A stretch of 64,000 nucleotides of DNA from Bacteroidales bacterium UBA4116 (GTDB lineage: Bacteria; Bacteroidota; Bacteroidia; Bacteroidales; Tannerellaceae): contig DFXE01000001.1 in NCBI GenBank assembly GCA_002381645.1, positions 125,479 through 189,478 of the forward strand. The letters are read 5' to 3'. Shown here piece by piece: positions 34,886 to 43,474 of the stretch. The position numbers and the translations under genes are program-made. The stretch's first letter is position 1. The number at the start of each line of letters is the position of its first letter. The notes beneath the pieces are model-generated. The model ran no database searches and had not been told where the DNA came from. It saw only the letters and a list, made by a program, of their open reading frames with translations.

Positions 34886-35019
34886 TATATTTGTGTTTTA
34901 ATTTTTCTTTGAACGAACCTTTATATAAGGTTCAGACAAAGATTCATTAGTGGTTTTTACTCATAAATTTGTTAACCTAGAAGAAAGGCCCCCCTGAGAC
35001 AGGACGGCCTTCTTTTTTT
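34886..35019 (+). ncRNA. candidate small RNA (promoter, structured body, terminator)
   Basis: TATATTTG at 34886-34893 is a perfect -7 element. About 100 bp later an intrinsic terminator (34982-34990 with 35006-35013, inner CCTG/CAGG, then TTTTTTT) ends the unit. Between them is a two-part stem: CTTTG 34907-34911 with CAAAG 34937-34941, and GAACCTT 34915-34921 with AAGGTTC 34927-34933 around a 5-nt loop. No open frame fits. Expected length is about 115-120 nt. The -33 element is poor. Alternatively the terminator simply ends the greA-HIT transcript. Confidence 0.5.
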
Positions 35020-35043
35020 GAACACACACTACATATATAGAAA

Positions 35044-36168
35044 TTACCAGTTGCCGATGTAATAGGCGGGATTCCATGTATTTAACCAGTTATTCCAATC
35101 ACCCCAGAAAGGTATTCCGTACCGGGAAGCAAAAAAGATATTCATTATTAATGAAATGATCCATACAATTACCAAAGCCCATTTAACACCTACGGGCAAA
35201 GGCCTGAATTTGAATATCTGGCTGCAAATGGCATAAATTACGGAAATAACCGGTATGGCTATCAGCAGTATAGTACATATACTTGCTCCGATAAGCATCC
35301 ATTCGGGATACGTGGAAAGCATATTCCAGTTTGTTGAAGGCATCAACTGATAGAGCAATCCGAAGCCGCCGCCTAATCCTCCGGCTATCAAGGCAATGAT
35401 CACTACCACCATAACGAATAATACCAGTAGCAGCGGCGGGAAAAGAATAATTCCCAACAATACGGCAAAAACCTTTAAGACAATACCCAGTACACTGACA
35501 AAACCGTCGGCAAGCCTTTGCGCTCCGGTACGGGTTTTATCGGAATGTATATAATCGTTTACGTTATTGGATACACGCTCGAAACCGTCGGTCACCGTTT
35601 TGCCGATATTTTCCACCGTTATGCTTTCGCCACGCATCTGAAGCTTTTCCGTAGCGGTTTGCGCCAGTGGTACGATCAGCCATAGAACCAGATAAATAGG
35701 TATGGTTACCCCGTAAAAGAACATCAGGAAGAAAAGCACCAGGCGTACCGGTGTGGGGTCCCATCCCATATAGGACGCAAAACCTCCGCATACACCGCCC
35801 AGTATTTTATCGTCGGGATTGCGGAATAACCGTTTGTTAACCCTTTCACGGGATGGATCATCGGTCCTCCCCTGGGTAAAAGACCCCGGGTCCGTACGAG
35901 GTTCTTCACCGAACAGTTCTTCCACTTTGCCCATCCGCTTGATCACCAGTTCCACATGTTCGATCGTGATCACTTCATTTCCCAGGCGTACGCGTTCGCT
36001 CAGTATTTCTGAAATCCTCAACTCAAAATCACCCATTATCTCTTCCCCTCCTTCTTCTTTATTGAAGTGGATCCGGAGGTTGGATAAATACTTATCCAAT
36101 AACTGATATGCGTCTTCGTCAATATGAAAAACCGTACCTCCCAAATTAACAGTAAGTGTCTTTTTCAT
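35044..36168 (-). CDS. PspC-domain membrane protein
   Basis: A 374-residue inner-membrane protein. Residues about 1-110 are a soluble N-terminal region of the kind found in Bacteroidota PspC proteins (FHIDEDAYQLLDKYLSNLRIHF, EEIMGDFELRISEILSER). The PspC domain follows near 112-175: RNPDDKILGGVCGGFASYMGWDPTPVRLVLFFLMFFYGVTIPIYLVLWLIVP. Several further helices (about 215-255, 285-310 and 325-345) complete it. PspC relatives sense envelope stress. It lies 13 bp downstream of the padR gene, and the two form an operon under the PadR-type operator. Confidence 0.88.
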   Translation of the reverse strand: MKKTLTVNLGGTVFHIDEDAYQLLDKYLSNLRIHFNKEEGGEEIMGDFELRISEILSERVRLGNEVITIEHVELVIKRMGKVEELFGEEPRTDPGSFTQGRTDDPSRERVNKRLFRNPDDKILGGVCGGFASYMGWDPTPVRLVLFFLMFFYGVTIPIYLVLWLIVPLAQTATEKLQMRGESITVENIGKTVTDGFERVSNNVNDYIHSDKTRTGAQRLADGFVSVLGIVLKVFAVLLGIILFPPLLLVLFVMVVVIIALIAGGLGGGFGLLYQLMPSTNWNMLSTYPEWMLIGASICTILLIAIPVISVIYAICSQIFKFRPLPVGVKWALVIVWIISLIMNIFFASRYGIPFWGDWNNWLNTWNPAYYIGNW

Positions 36169-36181
36169 CGTTATATCTTTT

Positions 36182-36508
36182 TTAATTATTCCGTATATGG
36201 TTGATTGTATTGTTTAATTCCTCCCAGGAGGTTTCCAGTTCGCCGAGGAACTGCTCTCCTTTTTCAGTAAGCTTATAATATTTACGGGGAGGCCCCTGAG
36301 TAGATTCGATCCACTGATAACTTAGCAGTTCACTGTTTTTCAACCGGGTTAAAAGAGGATATAGCGTACCTTCGACAACAATCAGTTCAGCTTGCTGCAA
36401 CTTCTGGATAATATCAGAAGTATAAGCGGCTTCTTTTTTAAGGAGCAATAGAATGCAATATTCCAGTATTCCTTTCCTCATCTGTGATTTTACGTTCTCT
36501 GCATTCAT
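36182..36508 (-). CDS. PadR-family transcriptional repressor
   Basis: A 108-residue winged-helix protein. QMRKGILEYCILLLLKKEAAYTSDIIQKLQQAELIVVEGTLYPLLTRLKNSELLS is the PadR DNA-binding domain, with EGTLYPLLTRL as recognition helix, and WIESTQGPPRKYYKLTEKGEQFL is the wing. The short C-terminal helix serves dimerisation. It heads an operon with the PspC protein, a pairing seen in many Bacteroidota. A perfect promoter and an inverted repeat with ATGT/ACAT ends lie directly upstream, supporting autorepression. Confidence 0.93.
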   Translation of the reverse strand: MNAENVKSQMRKGILEYCILLLLKKEAAYTSDIIQKLQQAELIVVEGTLYPLLTRLKNSELLSYQWIESTQGPPRKYYKLTEKGEQFLGELETSWEELNNTINHIRNN

Positions 36509-36528
36509 TTTACATTGTATTACATGAA

Positions 36529-36564
36529 CAAATATATGTATTACCTATGTACTATGCAATACAT
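36529..36564 (-). promoter_or_regulatory. padR operon promoter overlapping a PadR-type inverted repeat
   Basis: Reverse-strand TATATTTG at 36536-36529 (-7) and TTG at 36559-36557 (-33) have 20-bp spacing. ATGTATT (36536-36542) and AATACAT (36558-36564) form a perfect 7-bp inverted repeat filling the space between them, ending in the ATGT/ACAT bases typical of PadR operators. Confidence 0.7.
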
Positions 36565-36672
36565 GCTACTATTATTATTGTATTTTAACGTTATCACAAT
36601 TTAAAGCCGTAAACCGGATACTTTATGTATATTTGTGCTTATTATTAAAACGGATACTATTTTTACATTTTT

Positions 36673-38226
36673 ATGCGAACGAAAACTACACTAACACTAT
36701 TTATCCTACTTATCTGTGCCTATTCCACCACAGGACAAACACTGAAATTCAGCGGTTTATATGCCGACGATCCGGAAGGTATCCATGGCCTTTACAATCC
36801 GGAACGCGGATTCCGGCTGGAGGTAACGCTGGATGTAACCCACGCACGGTCCATGTGGAACCCCGATCAATATCCCGATATCACTTCTTATCTGGAAAAG
36901 CAGGCTGATGAGTACGCTTCCGACAACGTTTCGTTGGTGCAGTCGTATTTTTACCTGACGGGAGCCATCGGCAGGGAACTTACGGAAGAGGAGTTCGGGA
37001 CAATGAATATTTTCTTTGACGCATTACGCAGGATGGGAAAAAAAGCCGTTTTACGGTTCGCTTATGAAACCGACCATATGGGGAGGGCTACCTCGGGCCC
37101 TACTCTAGATGATGTAGCGGTACATACTAAACAGTTAAGAACCATACTAAGGGAAAATAAAGATGTGATAGCTGTTATACAGGCCGGTTTTATCGGTGCC
37201 TGGGGAGAGTGGCATAATTCGTTTCACGGGTTGGAGAAATCTGAAGAAACCAAACGAACGATTCTTCAACATATCTGTGCCATGACTCCAAACGACAGGA
37301 TGATACAGGTGCGTATGCCTGCCTATAAAAATTTACTTCACCCCGATTCGGGATGTTATCACCGCGTATCGTTCCATGACGACTTAATCCTCACGGATGA
37401 ACATCCCTGGAATGAAGGAATGCAGGAAGGCGCACCGTCTTATAATCAAATTGTAGAAGAAAGCCCGTACCTGATGGTAGACGGTGAATTGCCGTGGGGC
37501 GAATGGAGTATGCAGAAAGACCCGGATAGTCCTAATTCGGGCTTTCTTGTGGACGGACTGAAAACAGCCCGGAAATTGTTTCTCCAGCATTTTACATCAT
37601 TAAGTATCGTTCATAATTATAAAGAATATGGTGCTCCGGATAAGTATTCGATGATGTACTGGAAGGAAACGCCGGTTACCCCCGGTTTCCTGAGGAAAAA
37701 CCGGATGCCGTTTTCTCCTGCTTATTTTAAAACCAAAGACGGAAAAAACGTTGAACGGAATGTTTTCGACTATATCCGCGACCATCTGGGCTACCGGATC
37801 GAATTGCAGAAGCTTAAAACCAAAAAGCAATGGGATTACACGAAAAAGAACCGGATCGAATTATCGCTGGTAAACCGCGGATTCTCCACGCTTTTCAATG
37901 ATCATCCCGTATATTTCGTATTAATTGATGAAAACGGACATGTATGCCAGCGCATAAGGACCCGCACGGATGTAATGGAGTGGCAACCTTACCGGCCAAA
38001 CGACGAGTTCTACACACCGCTGACCCATACCATCAAAGCGGATGTACAGATGGAAGGCATGGTTGAAAAAGGTACGTACAAATTAGGCCTTTGGATACCC
38101 GACGGATCGGAAGAACTTATGTTTAACAGCCGGTTTGCGATCAGATGCGCCAACAGTGACGTCGACTGGTGGATATCGCCCGACCGTAAATACGGAGTCA
38201 ACATCCTGACTACCGTAACGTTCTAA
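36673..38226 (+). CDS. secreted DUF4874/DUF4832 protein, putative glycoside hydrolase-like
   Basis: A 517-residue exported protein: signal peptide ending TTGQ, then a TIM-barrel-like DUF4874 region (about 30-220) starting GLYNPERGFRLEV and containing VLRFAYE and GFIGAWGEWHNSFHG, whose Glu residues sit where catalytic acids do in clan-A glycosidases. The DUF4832 region follows (about 240-510), ending SRFAIRCANSDVDWWISP. Such proteins occur in Bacteroidota glycan loci, but no activity is firmly established, so this is a family assignment only. It is a single gene, with its 3' end overlapping the convergent DUF2461 gene by 4 bp. Confidence 0.8.
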   Translation: MRTKTTLTLFILLICAYSTTGQTLKFSGLYADDPEGIHGLYNPERGFRLEVTLDVTHARSMWNPDQYPDITSYLEKQADEYASDNVSLVQSYFYLTGAIGRELTEEEFGTMNIFFDALRRMGKKAVLRFAYETDHMGRATSGPTLDDVAVHTKQLRTILRENKDVIAVIQAGFIGAWGEWHNSFHGLEKSEETKRTILQHICAMTPNDRMIQVRMPAYKNLLHPDSGCYHRVSFHDDLILTDEHPWNEGMQEGAPSYNQIVEESPYLMVDGELPWGEWSMQKDPDSPNSGFLVDGLKTARKLFLQHFTSLSIVHNYKEYGAPDKYSMMYWKETPVTPGFLRKNRMPFSPAYFKTKDGKNVERNVFDYIRDHLGYRIELQKLKTKKQWDYTKKNRIELSLVNRGFSTLFNDHPVYFVLIDENGHVCQRIRTRTDVMEWQPYRPNDEFYTPLTHTIKADVQMEGMVEKGTYKLGLWIPDGSEELMFNSRFAIRCANSDVDWWISPDRKYGVNILTTVTF

Positions 38227-38894
38227 ATTCGTCCGAGGTACTCGTCCACCGTATAATTAAGAAAACGGTTAAAGGGCAGTAATTCTTTAAAAGCGTCTAC
38301 CGTTTGATCCATCCAGTCTTTTTTATTAAAAAAGCTATCCGGTTTAACGGCACTCACACAGAAATCTTTATGACGGATAATATCGCTATGCGGAAAATCG
38401 GCAGGGTATCCGGCGGGATTCCGTTTTAATGTCTCTCCTTCCAGTTCGGGATAGATAGCTTTAAACGACGGTTTTTCCAGAATGGCAACAAATTCGTCCA
38501 TCTGATCGTAAATATCCTGCCGCACTTTTTTCAATAATTTGGGTTCCGGCATCCATAATCCTCCTGAGAGGACGCTATTGCCGGGTTCAAGATGAAAATA
38601 ATAACCGCTTCTCAGGCTGTTCTTTCCCCCTTGCGCCATGTAAGCGCCAAAATGATTTTTATAAGGTAGCTTGTTGGGCGAAAACCGGATATCACGGTAT
38701 ATCCTGAATATGCAATCTTTTGCTTCCAGCCCGGCTATTTCGGGGTCGAACAGTGAGATATTGTTGATAAGCTGCTGGACAATTTCCAGATAAGCCTTCC
38801 GCATGGAGTCATAACGTTCTTTGTTTTCCTGAAACCATGTACGGTCGTTATTCTTTTGCAGGTCTTTTAAGAAATCCAGAATCTGATCTATCAT
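38223..38894 (-). CDS. DUF2461 family protein (TIGR02453)
   Basis: About 223 residues from ATG 38894. The start MIDQILDFLKDLQKNNDRTWFQENKERYDSMRKAYL, then DCIFRIYRDIRFSPNKLPYKNHFGAYMAQGGK and SGYYFHLEPGNSVLSGGLWMPEP, are the conserved blocks of DUF2461. Members are widespread in Bacteroidota and plants, cytoplasmic and of unknown function. A TTG start six codons upstream is less likely. It is a single gene, convergent with the DUF4874/DUF4832 gene. Confidence 0.88.
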   Translation of the reverse strand: MIDQILDFLKDLQKNNDRTWFQENKERYDSMRKAYLEIVQQLINNISLFDPEIAGLEAKDCIFRIYRDIRFSPNKLPYKNHFGAYMAQGGKNSLRSGYYFHLEPGNSVLSGGLWMPEPKLLKKVRQDIYDQMDEFVAILEKPSFKAIYPELEGETLKRNPAGYPADFPHSDIIRHKDFCVSAVKPDSFFNKKDWMDQTVDAFKELLPFNRFLNYTVDEYLGRI

Positions 38895-38960
38895 AATTTG
38901 TTTTTTCAACAAATGTATAAAGATTTGGATTCTAATGCATATTTACCTGTCAATTCTTTT

Positions 38961-40355
38961 TTATAATTGCTTATCGGGTATTTGGTTAATGACCGACCTC
39001 AGGTCGATTACCGATATTTTGCTTTTTACTCCATCGGGTGCCAGCATCGGCAATTCAGATACGGAACGGAAAAAGGCGTCTTCATAAAAAGATTGCAGAA
39101 GTTTACGGTGAAAGATCAGGTTCATGGGGTCTTCGTTTACCTTTAAAAACTCTTTTGCGTACAATACATGAATATAAAGGATCTTTTGCCGCCTGGTTTC
39201 ACTTTTGATCTCTGCCAGATTATCTACAGAATAAAGGTTTGTAATCCTCCACAATAAATCCAATCGTTTGGGGTTTTCCTTCCATAATTTGTAATAGATA
39301 GGGATTGCTTCCGCATACCGTTGGTCCCGTTGTAAGGTTTCGGCCCGGAATAAATCCAATTGTGTGAGCAGGTAAGGATGCGGTTTCATATTTTCTTCCG
39401 CTCTATCCAATAATTCATAGGCGCGTTTCCTGTCGTACGTTTTCCCCAATGCCGATCCCAGCAACAGACAAACTTCGGCAGAAGTGGTATCTTTGGCATA
39501 GGCATATTCCAACGGCCCGATGGCATTGAGAAACTGTCCGGCATAATACCGGGATGCGCCGCCGTATTTCACGGTAAAATAAGTGGAATCCCCCTCAAGC
39601 ATCAAAGCTGAGTAGAGCGTATCCGCCTCTGCATATCTCTTATTCATATAAAGCGCCATCCCTTTATTCTGACGAAGCAACCGGTTACCCGGATTGTACC
39701 ACAAGGCGGTATCGCAAACGGATAAAGCTTGTTCAATAAAGTCACCGCCGATCCGGAGCATCACGTTGATCAGGGTACTGCCCAAACCGGCATTTTCACG
39801 GTTATAAGCAAAAGCAAACGTATAATAGGAAACAGCGGACTGTAAATCCTCTTTCTTTGCATAACAGTCTCCCAAACTTCTTAGCAGAATGCTGTTTACC
39901 GAATCTTTCCCAAGCAAATGTTCATATTTCTCAATGGCAGTATCTACATTTCCTAATTGATAATGAAGCCGTGCCAACTGGTAATTTGCATAAAAGTTTG
40001 TACTGTCTGACCGTAAAGCCTTGCGGAAATACCGTTCAGCATCCATCGCCTTACCCAACTGGGTCGCCGTTCTTGCCAGCGCGTTAAGTATATCGACATC
40101 TGCCGTATCCATTTCATAACAGATCAAATAATTAGAAAACGCGTCCGGGTATTTCAGCAAGCCTTCATATGCCTGCGCTATCAGGTTCCTTGTTTGAAAA
40201 CTGACCGAGTCTGCCTTGGGTATCCGGACGGCATAGTCGATTACTTTATCGTATTGTTTTCTGTTAATCCATTCCTGCAACGTATTCATTTGCGAATTTG
40301 CAGGGATAGAGAATAACAGCAAAAAGAATAAAAGGAAGAGCTGAAGATTTTTCAT
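38961..40355 (-). CDS. TPR-repeat periplasmic protein in BlaI/M56 operon
   Basis: A 464-residue exported protein from ATG 40355 (MKNLQLFLLFF), signal peptide ending PANSQ. At least eight tetratricopeptide-like helical pairs follow, such as ARTATQLGKAMDAERYFRKALRSDSTNFYANYQLA, KYEHLLGKDSVNSILLRSLGDCYAKKEDLQSAVSYYTFAF and QNKGMALYMNKRYAEADTLY. The C-terminal 90 residues are less regular. Lying 88 bp after the M56 gene on the same strand, it probably belongs to the BlaI-controlled transcript and may be a protein-binding partner of the membrane peptidase in the periplasm. An upstream frame extension to 40415 would bury the signal peptide, so it is not used. Confidence 0.8.
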   Translation of the reverse strand: MKNLQLFLLFFLLLFSIPANSQMNTLQEWINRKQYDKVIDYAVRIPKADSVSFQTRNLIAQAYEGLLKYPDAFSNYLICYEMDTADVDILNALARTATQLGKAMDAERYFRKALRSDSTNFYANYQLARLHYQLGNVDTAIEKYEHLLGKDSVNSILLRSLGDCYAKKEDLQSAVSYYTFAFAYNRENAGLGSTLINVMLRIGGDFIEQALSVCDTALWYNPGNRLLRQNKGMALYMNKRYAEADTLYSALMLEGDSTYFTVKYGGASRYYAGQFLNAIGPLEYAYAKDTTSAEVCLLLGSALGKTYDRKRAYELLDRAEENMKPHPYLLTQLDLFRAETLQRDQRYAEAIPIYYKLWKENPKRLDLLWRITNLYSVDNLAEIKSETRRQKILYIHVLYAKEFLKVNEDPMNLIFHRKLLQSFYEDAFFRSVSELPMLAPDGVKSKISVIDLRSVINQIPDKQL

Positions 40356-40443
40356 ATGTGCATTTATTAGACAGGGAACATTTGCGTGTGTCAAGAACTG
40401 TACAGAACCCGACACACGTTATGAAAGGCATTTTTAAAGTGTA

Positions 40444-42147
40444 TTACTGCAAGCGGAAAGTAATCGGCACGGTATAAAGCACGCGAACATCTTTTCCATC
40501 CACCTTGCCCGGCGTCCATTTAGGAGAAGTTTTCATTACCCGTAAAGCTTCTTCATCCAGAAGCGGATCTATACCACGTACAATTTTATAATTGCTAAGT
40601 GAGCCATCTTTCTCCACGATATACGAGCATATTACCCGTCCTTTTATTCCTTTTTGCTGAGCTTCCACAGGATATTTGACTGATGTTGCGATAAACTTCA
40701 GTAACTCACTTTCTCCACCGGGGAAAACGGGCATATGATCTGCTATCCTATATACCGGATTAGCAGGGTCGCTATTGTCCGCTATTTCTATTTCATCTTT
40801 ACCGGCATTGCTTTGAGCCGTAGTATTATCGGTTTGATTAAGTGCAAACGTAATAGGGACCGTAAATTTTACCCTTACGTTTTCTCCTTTATGCCTCCCG
40901 GGGGTCCACCACGGCGGCATAGCTTCAATAACCCGGACCGCTTCCGCATCTAATAAAGGGTCGACCCCCCTTACCACTTCCGTTTCACTGACAGATCCGT
41001 CGGTATTTACTGTAAAAACGCAAATAACCCTTCCCTTAATTCCTTTTTGTTGAGCTTCTACAGGATATTTGACACTTTTGGCAATATATTGAAGCAATCC
41101 TTCTTCACCTCCGGCATAAACCGGCATATGATCTACGACCGTTAACGGTTTTTGTTTATCCTGATGGGTTTGCAGATTATACCGACGCAACACTAATTCG
41201 GTGAGTTCTTCCATCTCTGCGTCCGTATTCAGGGACGTAGCCAGGTCTTTTGTGACACGTGCAATCGCTTCGATATTGCTCAGTAGCATAAGCAGCATAA
41301 TCAAAGGTACGAATATCAGGCATTTTGCCCGGCCTATGGAATGGGAACGTTTTTTATTCATCATACTGATTCTGTTTTTTAAATGTAACACATTAAAATT
41401 ATTATATAAATCAGCTGCAGCCTGATCGGTGTGGTGTGCAAGACCTAACAAATGATATTGATAGCTCTTGGGATCATATCCGGAATCCAGGACTTTACGA
41501 TCCGCAAGATATTCCAGATTATGCCTGACTTCCCTTTTCAAAAGCCATACAAAAGGATTCATCCAACATATAATAGTAATTATTTCACTGATTACTACAT
41601 CAATTGAATGCCACTGGGAAACATGCGTATACTCATGTTCCAGGATTTCCTTTAATTCGTTTGGGGAATAATCCTCACGGGACAGAAAGACAAATCGGAA
41701 AAATGAAAACGGACCGGAAGGTCTATCGTGTATATATACTTTTCTATTGAATATTATTTTTGATTTACTCTTAACGGCTAACCAGACAATACTGCCCAAT
41801 TGAATGAATAATCTTATGGTCAACAGGATGATCACAGACCAGTATGCCAGTACCGCACCTTTCGCTATAATGGTTTTCCAATCCACCTCAGGAGCGGGGG
41901 CACTTTCTACAACAAATTCAGGAAGCATGGCAGAATAAAGGGATATTACTTCCGCTATAGGTTCCTGCTCTTTAACCCAGTCCTGCACATTAAACAGCGG
42001 GTAAAAAAAAGCAGCCGCAAAGAAAATAAGTAATATCATCCGGCGCAATTTAAAGAACGTATCTCTATAAAAGAACAACCGGTAAAATGCGTAAAAGAGA
42101 ACGAAAGCCACATTTACCTTTATGAAATAGGCAAGATCGGGTGACAT
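40444..42147 (-). CDS. BlaR1-like M56 membrane peptidase with two tandem TonB C-terminal domains
   Basis: A 567-residue membrane protein. N-terminal helices lie near 5-22, 36-50 and 95-125. The zinc-peptidase motif HEYTH is at 171-175, followed by EYLADRKVL as the third-ligand region, and a last helix is near 275-292. The C-terminal half has two TonB_C domains (about 345-445 and 475-567), both starting DHMPV and sharing VKYPVEAQQKGIKGRVIC, clearly an internal duplication. Neither has the penicillin-binding sensor of true BlaR1. It probably senses an envelope signal and relieves BlaI repression by proteolysis. It is preceded by blaI with an 18-bp gap. Confidence 0.9.
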   Translation of the reverse strand: MSPDLAYFIKVNVAFVLFYAFYRLFFYRDTFFKLRRMILLIFFAAAFFYPLFNVQDWVKEQEPIAEVISLYSAMLPEFVVESAPAPEVDWKTIIAKGAVLAYWSVIILLTIRLFIQLGSIVWLAVKSKSKIIFNRKVYIHDRPSGPFSFFRFVFLSREDYSPNELKEILEHEYTHVSQWHSIDVVISEIITIICWMNPFVWLLKREVRHNLEYLADRKVLDSGYDPKSYQYHLLGLAHHTDQAAADLYNNFNVLHLKNRISMMNKKRSHSIGRAKCLIFVPLIMLLMLLSNIEAIARVTKDLATSLNTDAEMEELTELVLRRYNLQTHQDKQKPLTVVDHMPVYAGGEEGLLQYIAKSVKYPVEAQQKGIKGRVICVFTVNTDGSVSETEVVRGVDPLLDAEAVRVIEAMPPWWTPGRHKGENVRVKFTVPITFALNQTDNTTAQSNAGKDEIEIADNSDPANPVYRIADHMPVFPGGESELLKFIATSVKYPVEAQQKGIKGRVICSYIVEKDGSLSNYKIVRGIDPLLDEEALRVMKTSPKWTPGKVDGKDVRVLYTVPITFRLQ

Positions 42148-42165
42148 AAGGTATATTTATTACAA

Positions 42166-42525
42166 TTATTTCTTTTTTTCGATCATATCAATGATTTCCT
42201 TCAGGTCATCGGCAGATATTTTCTGGTCTTTGACAAAAAAGGATACCATTTCCTTATAGGAATTTTCAAAATAATTACGGACCACCCCACTCATAAATGT
42301 TTTTTTATAATCACTTTCTTCTATCAGCGGAGTATATTGATAGGTATTACCCATTCGTTTTACTTTGACATACTTTTTTCGTTCCAGATTCTTTACGATT
42401 GAAGCGATAGTAGTGTACGGGGGCTTAGGCTCGGGATACCGTAATAATATATCTTTTACGAAACATGGCTGAAGCTGCCATATCCAAAGCATTACTTCTT
42501 CTTCCTGTATTGTTAATTTTTCCAT
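42166..42525 (-). CDS. BlaI/MecI/CopY-family repressor
   Basis: A 119-residue winged-helix protein: MEKLTIQEEEVMLWIWQLQPCFVKDILLRYPEPKPPYTTIASIVKNLERKKYVKVKRMGNTYQYTPL is the MecI/BlaI DNA-binding domain, and the C-terminal helices YKKTFMSGVVRNYFENSYKEMVSFFVKD form the dimer. In this family, cleavage triggered by the partner peptidase frees the operator. It heads an operon with the M56 peptidase and TPR genes. The promoter carries two dyads suitable as operators. Confidence 0.93.
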   Translation of the reverse strand: MEKLTIQEEEVMLWIWQLQPCFVKDILLRYPEPKPPYTTIASIVKNLERKKYVKVKRMGNTYQYTPLIEESDYKKTFMSGVVRNYFENSYKEMVSFFVKDQKISADDLKEIIDMIEKKK

Positions 42526-42549
42526 GCTTATTCAATTTATGATCTTTTG

Positions 42550-42607
42550 CAAATCTACGATAATTTCGTAATTAAGCAATAATCTGATCATTAATTTGTG
42601 TTAATGA
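42550..42607 (-). promoter_or_regulatory. blaI operon promoter with two dyad operators
   Basis: Reverse-strand TAGATTTG (42557-42550) is a perfect -7, and TTG (42579-42577) gives 19-bp spacing. Dyad TACGA/TCGTA covers 42556-42570 between the two elements; a second, TCATTAA/TTAATGA, covers 42588-42607 just upstream. BlaI-type repressors bind such dyads; assignment is by position. Confidence 0.65.
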
Positions 42608-42623
42608 CTCATGTGATAAGTGG

Positions 42624-42706
42624 AAAAAAATAAACGGGAAGCATTCGCAGTACTTCCCGTTTGGTTTTGATAATAACAGATTATGTTACAGAATACGTTA
42701 ATCAAA
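42624..42706 (-). ncRNA. candidate sRNA with seed complementary to the susC leader at 44527-44558
   Basis: A reverse-strand unit of about 80 nt. Promoter: TATCTTTG at 42720-42713, a perfect -7 (the -33 is poor). Body: single-stranded, unstructured 5' part. Terminator: AAACGGGAAG (42662-42653), 11-nt loop, CTTCCCGTTT (42641-42632), one A and seven T. The 5' part contains the complement of AGATTATGTTACAGA and GTTAAT, which recur in the same spacing just before the susC start codon. The RNA could pair over 15 bp plus about 10 bp. Transcription start is estimated. Confidence 0.6.
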
Positions 42707-42708
42707 AC
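42678..42708 (+). repeat. first copy of a 31-bp direct repeat shared with the susC leader
   Basis: AGATTATGTTACAGA, four variable bases, GTTAAT, then CAAAAC. It is repeated at 44527-44558. It lies inside the candidate sRNA unit and 104 bp before the sigma-factor ATG. Confidence 0.8.
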
Positions 42709-42753
42709 GATACAAAGATAACGGATTCATACCGTACTTTATTTATCTTTACT

Positions 42754-42761
42754 TACTTTTG
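42754..42761 (+). promoter_or_regulatory. -7 promoter element for ECF sigma/FecR operon
   Basis: TACTTTTG matches TAnnTTTG exactly, 51 bp before the sigma-factor ATG; no clear -33. It faces away from the candidate sRNA promoter. Confidence 0.5.
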
Positions 42762-42811
42762 TTGATGCTGGCAATACTAACAACTAACTCTGATATTTAC
42801 CGATTAGTAGA

Positions 42812-43378
42812 ATGGGAGAACCTTTTCGTATACCTGAAACGTTGATAGAGAAAGTATCATCGGGAGACAGAAGTTCATTCAGAATATTCTACGAAATGAC
42901 TTATCCGGTTATTTACCGTTTCATCCATTATTTTCTTCAAAACAAGAACGATTGTGAGGAAGTTGTTTCAGAAATATATTACACCTTGTGGAAACAACGG
43001 GCAAAACTTCCAATGATTACAGATATCAAAGCTTGGTTGTTTATTTTAAGCAGAAATGAAACTTACCGGTACCTGAAACAAAAGGAAAAATATTCCAATA
43101 TTTCAATCGACGACCTCCCTGTGGAGTTATCTGTGGATGCAACCGGTATTGAAGGAAAGATCATTGAAAATGAAATGATCGAAATATACAATAACGCCGT
43201 AAATGAATTACCCGAACGATGTAAGCTTATTTTTTTGATGGCAAGGGAGCAACATCTTAAATACAGAGAGATTGCCAAGATATTATCCATTACCGAGGGA
43301 ACGGTGGAGCAGCAAATGCATATTGCCATAAAGAAAATCGTTGCCGTTGTAAAAGCGTATTATCCTTTTATCGTATAA
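42812..43378 (+). CDS. ECF-type sigma factor of the GH31 polysaccharide locus
   Basis: A 188-residue sigma factor. Region 2: FRIFYEMTYPVIYRFIHYFLQNKNDCEEVVSEIYYTLWKQ and AWLFILSRNETYRYLKQKEK. Region 4: NAVNELPERCKLIFLMAREQHLKYREIAKILSITEGTVEQQMHIAIKKI. It belongs to the FecI-like group that pairs with FecR anti-sigma proteins in Bacteroidota glycan loci. The fecR gene follows after 96 bp and then SusC with an STN signalling domain, the complete transmembrane signalling set. It probably drives the susC promoter when ligand is bound. Confidence 0.92.
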   Translation: MGEPFRIPETLIEKVSSGDRSSFRIFYEMTYPVIYRFIHYFLQNKNDCEEVVSEIYYTLWKQRAKLPMITDIKAWLFILSRNETYRYLKQKEKYSNISIDDLPVELSVDATGIEGKIIENEMIEIYNNAVNELPERCKLIFLMAREQHLKYREIAKILSITEGTVEQQMHIAIKKIVAVVKAYYPFIV

Positions 43379-43474
43379 ATGCAAATAAAAATTAAAAAAT
43401 CATTTCCGTTTATAGGTAAAACTGGAAAATGCACTCTTATATTGTAGTACAGACATTAAGTATAAGACAATCCG

